Origin: Bdellovibrio bacteriovorus
GTDB lineage: Bacteria > Bdellovibrionota > Bdellovibrionia > Bdellovibrionales > Bdellovibrionaceae
DNA: 64,000 bases
Direction: 5' to 3'
NCBI RefSeq assembly: GCF_002208115.1
Contig: NZ_CP020946.1
Location: 2,790,001-2,854,000, forward strand
The notes under the pieces were generated by a model that saw nothing but the letters and a program-made list of their open reading frames with translations, did no database searches and had not been told where the DNA came from. Position numbers and translations under genes: made by a program. Below, one piece after another: positions 16,997 through 24,557 of the stretch; the first letter of the stretch is position 1, and every line of letters starts with the position of its first letter.

Positions 16997-17037
16997 TTTT
17001 AGTGCCTTCCTGACAGGTTCTTCGCTATAGTTTTCCT

Positions 17038-17838
17038 ATGGCGAAGAACAACTGGCTGATTCCATCTCTGATTATCGTAGGCGTATTAAGCGTCGCCCTT
17101 TCTCTCTTCATCTCAACTCAGACTGAAAAAACCAAACCCGGTGCCCGTCCTTTGGCGCGACTGGAATTGAATCTGGGTAAAGTCTTCGTTCTTCGCAACA
17201 ACATGACCAACAAAGAAGTCCTGACCCGCAAGGCGACTTTGTTTGCGCTGGATTCCGTTGAAACCAGTGTCGATGGTGATGCGACGATGGAGTTTGATTC
17301 ATCTTACCGTATTCGTGTGCTGGAAAATTCTTTGATCACGCTGGATGAGGAAAACGAACGCATTGTTCTGATCATCAAGCGCGGTGATCTGCAGGTTGAA
17401 AACTATGGCCGCGAAGGCAGCGTTTACATCTCGAAGGACGGCGTGCGCTGGACGGCCACTGATTACGAAATGAATTACAAAAAACAGGCCCCGACCGAAA
17501 CTCTGCCGGAACTGGCTCCGGCGGAAACACCGATGGCAAATCAAAAACCGGTGGAGGGCCTGACGTCCGAGTTCATTCAAGACACTCTGAAAACCCATCG
17601 CAGTTCGTTCTTTAAGTGCTACACACAACTGCTGCAAAGAACTCCGGGTGTTGTCGGCCAGGCTTCGATCAGCTTCACCATCGAACGCACAGGTAAAGTC
17701 AGCCAGGCCGACATTGCCAGCAGCAGCCTGAATGACCCTCAATTCAAAAAATGTCTTCTGGAATCCGTACGCCGTGTGGAATTCAAAGTCTTCGGCGGTG
17801 ATCCGATCACCACTGTCTTCCCTCTAAGATTTGAATAA
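17038..17838 (+). CDS. Membrane-anchored protein with FecR-like region and AgmX/PglI C-terminal domain
   Basis: 266 residues. One N-terminal transmembrane helix (~6-24) leaves the rest in the periplasm. Residues ~40-145 form strands with the pattern of FecR-type domains (ALDSVETSVDGDATMEFDSSYRIRVLENSLITL). A Pro/Glu linker at ~148-175 leads to a ~90-residue C-terminal domain with FKCYTQLLQRTPGVVGQASISFTIERTGKVSQADI and a second Cys in FKKCLLESVRRVEF. That is the AgmX/PglI C-terminal family, TonB-like in shape and common in Myxococcus and Bdellovibrio. AgmX is linked to adventurous gliding in Myxococcus. It follows secG by 41 bases. Its precise role is unknown. Confidence 0.8.
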   Translation: MAKNNWLIPSLIIVGVLSVALSLFISTQTEKTKPGARPLARLELNLGKVFVLRNNMTNKEVLTRKATLFALDSVETSVDGDATMEFDSSYRIRVLENSLITLDEENERIVLIIKRGDLQVENYGREGSVYISKDGVRWTATDYEMNYKKQAPTETLPELAPAETPMANQKPVEGLTSEFIQDTLKTHRSSFFKCYTQLLQRTPGVVGQASISFTIERTGKVSQADIASSSLNDPQFKKCLLESVRRVEFKVFGGDPITTVFPLRFE

Positions 17839-17866
17839 AAAAAGGGCCTTCGAATGAAGGCCTAGC
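17839..17866 (-). terminator. Terminator shared by convergent genes
   Basis: The stem AGGCCTTC / GAAGGCC(C) with a four-base loop has seven T after it on the minus strand. It overlaps the stop of the APP1-like gene and also lies directly after the plus-strand gene. Confidence 0.75.
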
Positions 17867-18938
17867 GATAGTCGTGCAGATAATCAATGCGGTCCGGAAT
17901 CCAGGGTTCATGCACCCCTTCCATCTCGTACACCCGTCCGTCATCCACCAGCTTCTCTTTGAGTGGCGCAACACTGGGCTGATAAGATGAATGCAGCAGA
18001 CCTTTTTCGATAAAGAACGGACGGACTTCGTTGTAAGCGCGTTCACCCAAAACCCCGCGGCGGATGAATTCATCAAAACTCTTCATCAGCTCTTCCGGAG
18101 TGTAGCCATAATTATAAACCATATCCTGGATCACGGCGTAGATTCCGTCCAGATTCAGACGGCCGTCCTGATACATATCCAGCGCCACTTGGAACGTGTT
18201 ATAAGTCGCCAGCGTACGGCGACCGAACTTCAGATAGTAGTCCGGGTCCGTGTCGGTGGCCAGGTTGATATAGATTTTTTCCACCGGATCGTTTTCTGGA
18301 ATCTGCGCCTGCAGCTCCAGAATGGTGTTCACCTGCTCGCCCGTGACGTTCAGCTTTTCCAACGTCGTGCGAATGTCGTTGGTGCCCAGACGGCGGGAAC
18401 AAATATCCGAATAAAGATTATAGATGATCGCATCGGTTTCACTGTCATCGCCCCAGCAGATCTGGCGCACGTTTTCACCCAGACGCGTGCGCAACTGCAT
18501 CAGCGCCTGCAGCTTGTAACCCACCTGCTTGGTCAGACGCCAGAAGCGGCCCGGGCGCAGGTTGGCCAGATTGTCTTTATAAAAACAGCCAAAGGGACGG
18601 ATGTTGTCCAAAGAAAACTTTTCCGAGATACGTTCTTCCATCTGTGGCGGTGAAGCTGTGATGAAATAGATCGGAAAGTACATGTAACCTTTTTGTTGCT
18701 TGCGGTATTCAGACAGGGACTGCAAAAGCGTGTTGGTGCCGGGAATGTTTTTCTTGTTCAGGGCACGTTCCAAAATGGTGGTCATCAGACCCGACAGGGA
18801 ATCAATCGTGGTGTCCAGATAGGTCTTATCCAGGTCCCACAAAAAGACTTCCTCGTGACTTTTCTCCATGCCCTCGGACACGTAACGGAAAAAAACCACA
18901 TCCCCATTCATCTCACTACGATCACGCCAATCAGCCAT
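17862..18938 (-). CDS. APP1-like HAD-fold protein (DUF2183-like)
   Basis: 358 residues from the ATG at 18938; a longer frame upstream would overlap the preceding gene and lacks a better ribosome site. The N-terminal part has FLWDLDKTYLDT, a HAD-type DxDxT nucleophile motif, then FPIYFITASPP (second HAD motif) and CWGDDSETDAIIY (a metal-binding acidic motif). This order matches the catalytic domain of APP1-type phosphatidate phosphatases and DUF2183 proteins. The C-terminal ~180 residues are helical with no known motif. Substrate is not shown by sequence. It lies 41 bases after the MepA-like lipoprotein and may be co-transcribed with it. Confidence 0.72.
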   Translation of the reverse strand: MADWRDRSEMNGDVVFFRYVSEGMEKSHEEVFLWDLDKTYLDTTIDSLSGLMTTILERALNKKNIPGTNTLLQSLSEYRKQQKGYMYFPIYFITASPPQMEERISEKFSLDNIRPFGCFYKDNLANLRPGRFWRLTKQVGYKLQALMQLRTRLGENVRQICWGDDSETDAIIYNLYSDICSRRLGTNDIRTTLEKLNVTGEQVNTILELQAQIPENDPVEKIYINLATDTDPDYYLKFGRRTLATYNTFQVALDMYQDGRLNLDGIYAVIQDMVYNYGYTPEELMKSFDEFIRRGVLGERAYNEVRPFFIEKGLLHSSYQPSVAPLKEKLVDDGRVYEMEGVHEPWIPDRIDYLHDYR

Positions 18939-18979
18939 GACTTTATTCTGACACAGGCCCACGGCTGCCGCAATTGAGA

Positions 18980-20563
18980 TTAGAAACAGCCCGTGGTATT
19001 GACCGGTTCTGCCATCTGACGGCAACGAACCTGAGCTTTGGAACACTTCACACGCAGGTGGAAGTGATTGTGGTGGTCCTTTTCGGGAATCAGGCGGCGC
19101 AGCGTCTGAGCCGCAAGGCTTGAGTTGTCACCCTTGGTCAACTCGCCCTTGGCAATGGCATGACTGCACAGGGCCTGCTTCAAAGCACCGTGAATAAAGA
19201 TACGGTCAATAAGCTGAGTGCCCACCACCTCTTTAAACAGTTTCCATTGAGGCTCCAGCATCCAGTTGGCGTGAGGTTTGTTCACTGCCACAGCGGACGC
19301 GAAGTACCCTTGGAAGGACTTGTTGTTAAAGAAGAAAGCCACGTCCGCGTCCAGACCATTTTGATGGGATTTGTGGGAACCCAGCTTACCCCCCGCCTCA
19401 CGGGACAGATCGCCCACAGACAGCTCGTAACCCGGGATTTCTTTTTTCGTCAAAAGACCCATTTTCACAATAATGTACGCCAGCTCATTGGTCGCGAAGT
19501 GAGTTTTTCTTTTCGGACGAATGATCTCATAGCCTGTCGGAGCATGGGCCTGCTGGTAGGTCAGCATGTTCGCAGCATTCTGCAAACGGCCCGCATTCAC
19601 CGGTCCGATAGCCTGACTGACTTTGTTCACAGGCGGAGCTGTCTCAGGCACACGAGGCTGACCGGTTTTTGGAGGATCCTTTTTAGGCTCCTCACGCTTT
19701 GGAGGTTCTTCTTTTTTTGGTTCCTCTTTTTTTGGTTCCTCTTTTTTCGGTTCTTCTTTTTTAGGCTCGTCCTTTTTAGGAGGATCTTTTTTGGGATCTT
19801 CCTTCTTAGGTGGATCGGCCTTGGGAGAATCCTTCTTAGGTTCGTCCTTTTTCGGAGTGTCCTGCTTTGGCTCCTCTTTTTTAGGCTCTTCTTTCTTAGG
19901 TTCTTCCGTTTTTGGAGCTTCCGGCTTTTTTACTTCCAGAATCTTTTCGATGTCATCGGCAACGTCACCGACGTAACGGCCTGGCTCGCCCTCGACTTCA
20001 TCGTGCCCGCCCTCGATCTCAGATTCTTCGTCTGCCGGCAGTTCTTCTTCACCCGGAATTGGTTCTTCCGTCGCCGGACTGACGTCATCCTGCAGAGACT
20101 CCACCTGATGGTGATAAACGATGCCCTGATAATAAACGTAGATATCAATGAAAGATGAGCGGCATCCGCCGTCAACACTCAGACACGTGGCCTTCGCCGC
20201 CACTTTCAAATCCTGATTGTCCTGGGTTTTGGCTTTATAGGTTTTCAGGGCGATGAATCCGTAAGGATCCAAGATACCCGCAAGGTCCAGCTCCACGGTC
20301 TGAACTGATTTTGCACGCACCGGAAGGAATTCGATTTTTCCCTTCAGGGTCATGCCTTTGGTCGTCTGATCAAAATTGACACTCAAATCCTGCACCCGAG
20401 TGGAACCGCGCACGACTTTGTATCCATCCTCGTCTATCACATTGGGTTGTGCCGGCTCATAAGTCGTCACGACCTCAGACCCCTGTTCACGGGTGTCCGG
20501 AGCACAGGCTGCCAGCATTGATAAGGAGCTTAAAATGATGAGGGCACGCAACAAAGTCTTCAT
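18980..20563 (-). CDS. MepA-like murein endopeptidase lipoprotein with Lys/Glu/Pro linker
   Basis: 527 residues. A lipobox MLAAC (Cys20) suggests membrane anchoring. Residues ~40-165 form a beta-rich N-terminal domain with a cysteine pair. A ~90-residue linker (~215-305) is made of PKKEEPKK/PKKDEPKK repeats. The C-terminal ~200 residues match the M74 (MepA) metallopeptidase: SREAGGKLGSHKSHQNGLDADVAF, with the His-x6-Asp zinc ligands, and the later HNHFHLRVKC with the HxH motif. MepA cleaves D,D peptide cross-links in peptidoglycan. The linker could let an anchored enzyme reach the wall. Cysteines near the end may stabilise the fold. The exact substrate is inference. Confidence 0.85.
   Translation of the reverse strand: MKTLLRALIILSSLSMLAACAPDTREQGSEVVTTYEPAQPNVIDEDGYKVVRGSTRVQDLSVNFDQTTKGMTLKGKIEFLPVRAKSVQTVELDLAGILDPYGFIALKTYKAKTQDNQDLKVAAKATCLSVDGGCRSSFIDIYVYYQGIVYHHQVESLQDDVSPATEEPIPGEEELPADEESEIEGGHDEVEGEPGRYVGDVADDIEKILEVKKPEAPKTEEPKKEEPKKEEPKQDTPKKDEPKKDSPKADPPKKEDPKKDPPKKDEPKKEEPKKEEPKKEEPKKEEPPKREEPKKDPPKTGQPRVPETAPPVNKVSQAIGPVNAGRLQNAANMLTYQQAHAPTGYEIIRPKRKTHFATNELAYIIVKMGLLTKKEIPGYELSVGDLSREAGGKLGSHKSHQNGLDADVAFFFNNKSFQGYFASAVAVNKPHANWMLEPQWKLFKEVVGTQLIDRIFIHGALKQALCSHAIAKGELTKGDNSSLAAQTLRRLIPEKDHHNHFHLRVKCSKAQVRCRQMAEPVNTTGCF
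19680..19930. repeat. Low-complexity repeat encoding the Lys/Glu/Pro linker
   Basis: Imperfect 12- to 15-base units encode alternating PKKEE and PKKDE blocks inside the MepA-like gene. Such a region can expand or contract by slippage in whole codons. Confidence 0.7.
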
Positions 20564-20620
20564 CCTGCCGGGAACATTGCAGGATTCATGCTTTCGGGAG
20601 CTGCAATATAAGCGGACTTC

Positions 20621-21475
20621 CTACTGACGGACTGTCAAAGTTTTAGATAGATATGACAAGAAGCGGTCCCGCAGCTCGCCATTGCGGATTTCGTACAGAT
20701 TTCCGTGACGTCCGTCCGGGATCAGCCAAAGTTCTTTCGGCTCGGCGGCGGCTTTATACATATTTTCAGTAAATCGCGGCTCTACCGCTTTATCAGCCGT
20801 GCCGGTGATGAATAGCAACGGGATGGGTGACAACGACGCCAGCGACTGCGGGGCGTATTCATCACTGACCACCACCGACGACAAGGGCTGCAGGATCCAT
20901 GTGAACCAGTGCCGGTTCATCACGCCTTTGGCCATCCCCTGATAGGAATCAAAACTGGCTTCGACGACCACATTCCGCAAAGGAATGCGGCCTTTGATTT
21001 CTTCTGCGGTTTTCAGTGCGATAATTCCGCCCAAGCTGTGCCCGTAAATTATCAGGGGGCGCGAGTCCTTTTTCTGATGCAGCCATTCCGCCGCTGCGAC
21101 CCCCGCCGCCACGGTGTTTTCCGGGGTCGGGTAACCGCTGGACTGCCCATAACCAGGATAATCAAAGATAAAATAGTTATATCCTTGCGACGGCAGCCAT
21201 TGAAACATCAGAAAATGCGACGTCAGGTTTTCGGCGTTGCCATGGAAAAACAGCATCGTGCCTTTGTTGTCAGCATGTGCAGAGGCAAAGTACCAGCCGT
21301 GCACTTTTTCACCTGTGGAGGTGGTCAAATACACATCTTCAGGACTTAATTTAATCCGGGCCGGATCAAAGAGCTTTTCTTTCATCGGGTAATAGAAAAA
21401 TGACTGACACCCGGTCAGCAGCATCGTCGCGATGCATCCGAAAAAGAAACGGCGAAGGCCCGAAAACTTTGTCAT
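20621..21475 (-). CDS. Alpha/beta hydrolase lipoprotein
   Basis: 284 residues from the ATG at 21475; a longer upstream frame would run through corA on the other strand and is unlikely. A lipobox LLTGC (Cys23) predicts a lipoprotein. The domain is a typical BEM46/YfhR-like alpha/beta hydrolase: FFHGNAENLT (oxyanion region), FDYPGYGQSSG, nucleophile Ser147 in GHSLGG, an acidic residue in TGTADKAVE, and His in PDGRHGNL. The substrate is unknown; small esters or lipids are possible. Its start lies only nine bases from the divergent corA start. Confidence 0.85.
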   Translation of the reverse strand: MTKFSGLRRFFFGCIATMLLTGCQSFFYYPMKEKLFDPARIKLSPEDVYLTTSTGEKVHGWYFASAHADNKGTMLFFHGNAENLTSHFLMFQWLPSQGYNYFIFDYPGYGQSSGYPTPENTVAAGVAAAEWLHQKKDSRPLIIYGHSLGGIIALKTAEEIKGRIPLRNVVVEASFDSYQGMAKGVMNRHWFTWILQPLSSVVVSDEYAPQSLASLSPIPLLFITGTADKAVEPRFTENMYKAAAEPKELWLIPDGRHGNLYEIRNGELRDRFLSYLSKTLTVRQ

Positions 21476-21484
21476 ACTGGAATC

Positions 21485-22411
21485 ATGAAACGATTCGAAC
21501 ATCAATGGCAAGACTATAAGTGGGTCGATTGTGAAGCTCCTTCGCAGGAGGATCTGCGTCAGTTGGCCGAGGAATTTCCCATTCCCCTGCAGGCCCTGAC
21601 GACATGTCTTGATCCCGAACATTTGCCGATGTGCACGTTCTATGAAAAAGTATGCTTCTTCATTCTGCGCCATCATGATGTCCAGGCAAAACCCAAAGCC
21701 GGCACCATGCAGGAACTTACCACCAAAATCATTTTCTTTGTGGGTCAGGATTTTTTGCTGACGATTCACCGTGTGCCTCTGGAATGCATTTCAATTAAAA
21801 AAGACAAAGTCGCTTTTGAACAGCTTCCCCTTTACACCCTGGTGAAATCGCTGTGTGTGCAAACTGTGAAAAGTTTTGATGCGCCCTTGGATGTGCTGGA
21901 TTCAAAAACCGATGTGATCGAAGAGCGTGTGTTTGCCCTTAAACGCCGCACGATCCTGCGCGAAGGTTATCACATCAAACGAAAAGCCGCGTCTTATCGC
22001 AAGATTTTCAAATTCACCGCCGATGTCTTCAGCAAGATTCATCACCACGAAAACATTCCTCTAAAAGACATACAGCAGGTGCGTGAGCCTCTGGAAAAAG
22101 TGGCCTTTTACGCCGATGACATTTACGAGGAAATCACCGGACTATTGAATCTGCACCTGTCCTTGATGTCACAAAAAACCAATGAAGCATCTTTCCGCAC
22201 CAACGAAGTGATGCGGGTGTTGACTGTGCTTTCCCTGTTCTTCTTGCCTTTGAATTTCATTGCCGGGGTTTACGGAATGAACTTTGAAAACATGCCGGAA
22301 CTCAAAGAGCCCAATGGCTATTACGCAACCTTGGCCTTTATGCTGATGGTGGTCGTCGGCATCACATGGTGGATCTATAAAAAAGGCTGGCTGAAAAAAG
22401 AAGAACTGTAA
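21485..22411 (+). CDS. corA: CorA-family magnesium transporter
   Basis: 308 residues. CorA proteins form pentameric inner-membrane channels that take up Mg2+, Co2+ or Ni2+. The long N-terminal cytoplasmic alpha/beta domain and stalk helix precede two C-terminal transmembrane helices (~245-265 and ~283-301). The signature YGMNFENMPEL lies between them. The loop is slightly different from the E. coli CorA YGMNFEFMPEL, which fits the wider family. A hairpin terminator follows. The start is nine bases from the divergent hydrolase start, so control signals must lie in neighbouring coding sequence. Confidence 0.92.
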   Translation: MKRFEHQWQDYKWVDCEAPSQEDLRQLAEEFPIPLQALTTCLDPEHLPMCTFYEKVCFFILRHHDVQAKPKAGTMQELTTKIIFFVGQDFLLTIHRVPLECISIKKDKVAFEQLPLYTLVKSLCVQTVKSFDAPLDVLDSKTDVIEERVFALKRRTILREGYHIKRKAASYRKIFKFTADVFSKIHHHENIPLKDIQQVREPLEKVAFYADDIYEEITGLLNLHLSLMSQKTNEASFRTNEVMRVLTVLSLFFLPLNFIAGVYGMNFENMPELKEPNGYYATLAFMLMVVVGITWWIYKKGWLKKEEL

Positions 22412-22438
22412 AAAGCAGGCCCCCAGGGCCTGCTTTGA
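22412..22438 (+). terminator. Terminator after corA
   Basis: A 10-bp stem (AAAGCAGGCC / GGCCTGCTTT) with a five-base loop starts just after the corA stop. The T run is short, so the terminator may be moderate. Confidence 0.65.
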
Positions 22439-22806
22439 CTGCCAGCTAAGTCCGAGCCCGGGCCTGCACGAAGGAATAAAAGAACACGGCGTTCGGATCA
22501 CTTGCGACCCGCGCCATTTCTTCCTTCACACCTTCAACCACTTCCTGAGAAATGCATTTGGCTTCCACCAGTTGATCGCTGGCGCTTAACAGAAGCTCAG
22601 TCCAGTATTCAATACAGTCTTTACGTGCTTGCGGATAACGATTGTCCAGGAACCAGGTTTTGATCTCGGTGTGGATGTCATGATATCCGAGCTGCATAAA
22701 GAAGTTCCCCAGCTTGGCTCCGACAAATGGATCCCCTTTTTGCTTCAGTTGATATTCATTGAAGGCCATCCAGTACTTCCACACGTTCGGCGAATACGGA
22801 TCCAGG

Positions 22807-22898
22807 AAAAAGGAAGCATTCATCACTTCAGTGGCATAGACCCTGTCTCTTTATACACATCTAAAAAGGAAGCATTCATCACTTCAGTGGCATAGACC
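22807..22898. repeat. 36-bp direct repeat flanking a 20-bp insert
   Basis: The segment AAAAAGGAAGCATTC... is identical at 22807-22842 and 22863-22898. The 20 bases between the copies belong to neither. Confidence 0.97.
22843..22862 (+). other. Tn5 mosaic-end-like sequence (probable library-adapter remnant)
   Basis: The bases read ctgtctctttatacacatct. The 19-bp Tn5 mosaic end used in tagmentation is CTGTCTCTTATACACATCT, so the window has it with a single extra T. The orientation is what adapter read-through at a 3' read end would give. No transposase gene or second end is nearby. Confidence 0.85.
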
Positions 22899-23343
22899 AC
22901 GGACCCAGGGCGCAACACCCGGCGCACTTCCGACAAAACCCGAATCGGATCCGGCACGTGCTCCAGAATCCAGCACAGGAAAGCCCCGTCGAAAGAGTTC
23001 GCAGAAAAGTCCATCGCCGTGGCATCCATTTCCTTGAGCTCAAAACGCTGTTCGGCAAAAGGCAAATGACTTAACCGGTGTTTCGCCGCAGAAAGTTGTT
23101 TCGTGCTGCGATCAATGCCGGTCAGCTTCAGATCAGGAAAACGCCGCAGAATGATTTCACTTTGCGCCCCAACACCACAGCCGACTTCCAGCAAATCTTT
23201 GACGTTGGATAAATTGATATTTTGATAAACCGTGTGTTCACCGAAGCGCGCCTGTTTGCGCAAACGATCTTGTTCTTCTTTGGTGAACCCATGCAGATAA
23301 GGAAAATCAGCCATCGAAAGCCCCCTTCGGAGGTGAAGCTTCT

Positions 23344-23372
23344 ATTTAATAGCTGAGCCCCCGATTGCTCAA
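23344..23372 (-). promoter_or_regulatory. Candidate sigma-70 promoter for the methyltransferase
   Basis: On the minus strand TTGAGC and TTAAAT are separated by 17 bases, ~30 bases upstream of the start codon at 23314. The match is moderate. Confidence 0.35.
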
Positions 23373-23462
23373 GCCCTCTCACTCTGCGCCAGCACAAAGC
23401 AAAAGTTGCCATGCAACAAACTTAAGAAGCCTTAGCTCTATTCACCAGCGCAAATTGAGGCC

Positions 23463-23613
23463 CTCTTCTGCGGGCTGCCTATTCACAGGCAGCAACGCAG
23501 CGACCTCCGTGGGCGCCACGACGGCGCGCACCCGCGCGAAAGCGCGGGCCACGGCCGAGCCCGGACGGCGTGTCGCGGAGTTGTTGACTGGGAATAGACA
23601 GACCGCAGAAGAG
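23463..23613 (+). ncRNA. Rod-shaped inverted-repeat structure, candidate structured RNA
   Basis: This 304-base gap (23315-23618) has no credible ORF but folds on itself along ~150 bases. The base is a perfect 11-bp stem (CTCTTCTGCGG at 23463-23473 with CCGCAGAAGAG at 23603-23613). It continues with CTATTC/GAATAG, CAAC/GTTG, GCGAC/GTCGC, CCG/CGG and GGGC/GCCC, separated by small internal loops, and ends in CCCGCGC-GAAA-GCGCGGG, a GNRA tetraloop on the plus strand. An internal hairpin, GCTGCC/GGCAGC at 23475-23494, could compete. The long rod with a central loop recalls 6S RNA, but I cannot confirm that. No terminator T run follows on the plus strand. Strand is chosen from the GNRA loop. It could also be a DNA-level repeat. 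Confidence 0.42.
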
Positions 23614-23618
23614 AGCCG

Positions 23619-24557
23619 CTAGAATCCTTCCCAGCGTACATTGACGCGGGGGAATTCGATCCAGTCTTCATTGGAGGGGAAACCGTCAGGGCGAGGCTCG
23701 GTGCCGCCCTTGAAACTTAGGAAGGCCGTCAAAGCACATATAAAGGCTTCGAAGGCGTGATTGTTTTCGATCATCAGCTTCACGTCCTGATCGTACACGA
23801 ACGCGACGTTGTGCGTGCTCAATGCGTGTAGAATTTCGCGACGACTTTCATCGCCGCCGATGGCGTGTTTATGAAAGCGCAGATGACTTTTCATCACATT
23901 CAAAGAACGTCCCAAACGCCATACCGAAAGTTTGGGGAAGACCTCGATGCACTTGGCCTTCATGCTGCGTTTCAGATACATGGCCCGCGCCAGTAAAGGA
24001 GCCGTATTCGCCCCCATGGCGTGCTGAAGGATGAAGGGCTCTTCCAACTCGGAAGACACATACATCTCCACACAGCGCTGGGTGTACGGAGTGAACAGCT
24101 TGCGTGGTTTTTTCTTCTTGTGCAGTTTGCGGGTGTAATCCCACATCCATTTGACGTGGGGCTTTTTGCAATCCTCGATACTGGTACAGCAGTCATCCGA
24201 CTGCAGGCACACCGGCAGATTGAAAGGCACATCAAACGCGATCAGATCAATTTCATTGTGATACTGACGAATCACTTCCTGAATTTTGAAGTCGGCGGAA
24301 TGAACTTCGTCGCTCTTGATTTTTTCCACCAAGCGCGACAGGAAGATTTTTTTGTGTTTGGGATAGTATTCCAGAACGGCCAGGCAGGCCTTGTCGGTTT
24401 TACCGCCCCCCAGGGACAGACCGATGAAACGATGAACATCTCCGGCATGCGTCGCCGAAGCCGCAGTTTTTTTAACTGCGGTCTTCTTCGTCGTCTTTTT
24501 CTTTACAGGGGATCGACGGGTTTTGCGTCCATCACCTGGAAGCCGGCTTTTTGGCAT
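23619..24557 (-). CDS. DUF429 protein with Lys-rich N-terminal extension
   Basis: 312 residues from the ATG at 24557, which has GAGGGAG upstream. The start overlaps the end of the GHMP kinase gene by 55 bases. Residues 1-35 are highly basic (KKKTTKKTAVKKTAA) and may bind nucleic acid. The remainder matches DUF429, predicted to have an RNase H-like fold: GLSLGGGKTDKACLAV as first strand, LIAFDVPFNLP with an acidic residue, and the C-terminal NNHAFEAFICALTAFL helix. A CCTSIEDCKK segment could bind metal. Nuclease activity is a family prediction, not shown. It is the last gene of the ABC-GldG operon. No link to gliding is evident. Confidence 0.75.
   Translation of the reverse strand: MPKSRLPGDGRKTRRSPVKKKTTKKTAVKKTAASATHAGDVHRFIGLSLGGGKTDKACLAVLEYYPKHKKIFLSRLVEKIKSDEVHSADFKIQEVIRQYHNEIDLIAFDVPFNLPVCLQSDDCCTSIEDCKKPHVKWMWDYTRKLHKKKKPRKLFTPYTQRCVEMYVSSELEEPFILQHAMGANTAPLLARAMYLKRSMKAKCIEVFPKLSVWRLGRSLNVMKSHLRFHKHAIGGDESRREILHALSTHNVAFVYDQDVKLMIENNHAFEAFICALTAFLSFKGGTEPRPDGFPSNEDWIEFPRVNVRWEGF

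Larger units (their letters stand above)
22446..23314 (-). pseudogene. SAM-dependent methyltransferase interrupted by a 56-bp insertion/duplication
   Basis: As given, the gene is in two pieces. The 5' piece (23314-22823) encodes a class I methyltransferase start with motif I LLEVGCGVGAQSE and CWILEHVPDP, then ends in a short out-of-frame tail. The 3' piece (22826-22446) is the remaining C-terminal ~125 residues. A 36-base segment occurs twice, at 22807-22842 and 22863-22898, with 20 foreign bases between. Removing one copy plus the 20 bases (56 in all) joins ...TEVMNASF to FLDPYSPNVW in frame and gives one 270-residue protein. The 20 bases match the Tn5 mosaic end with one extra T. An assembly artefact is the simplest cause; a real mutation is possible. 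The methyl acceptor is unknown. Confidence 0.85.

Noticed and set aside
19680-19930. CRISPR-like array in the Lys/Glu/Pro linker
   Set aside because: The units are short, imperfect and in frame, and they encode a linker in a gene with clear domains on each side. There are no spacers.
19160-20158. 332-residue plus-strand ORF with many Phe and Leu
   Set aside because: The Phe-rich stretch is the complement of the Lys/Glu linker in the MepA-like gene, not a membrane protein.
22807-22898. A real Tn5 or other transposon insertion
   Set aside because: Only a single end-like sequence is present, there is no transposase, and the flanking duplication is 36 bases rather than nine. A library artefact fits better.
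23463-23613. tRNA, tmRNA, RNase P or SRP RNA
   Set aside because: The fold is a single rod, without a cloverleaf or the conserved sequences of these RNAs.
23365-23622. 85-residue ORF in the gap next to the methyltransferase
   Set aside because: It runs through the rod-shaped inverted repeat, is Arg/Ala/Ser-rich and has no ribosome site.
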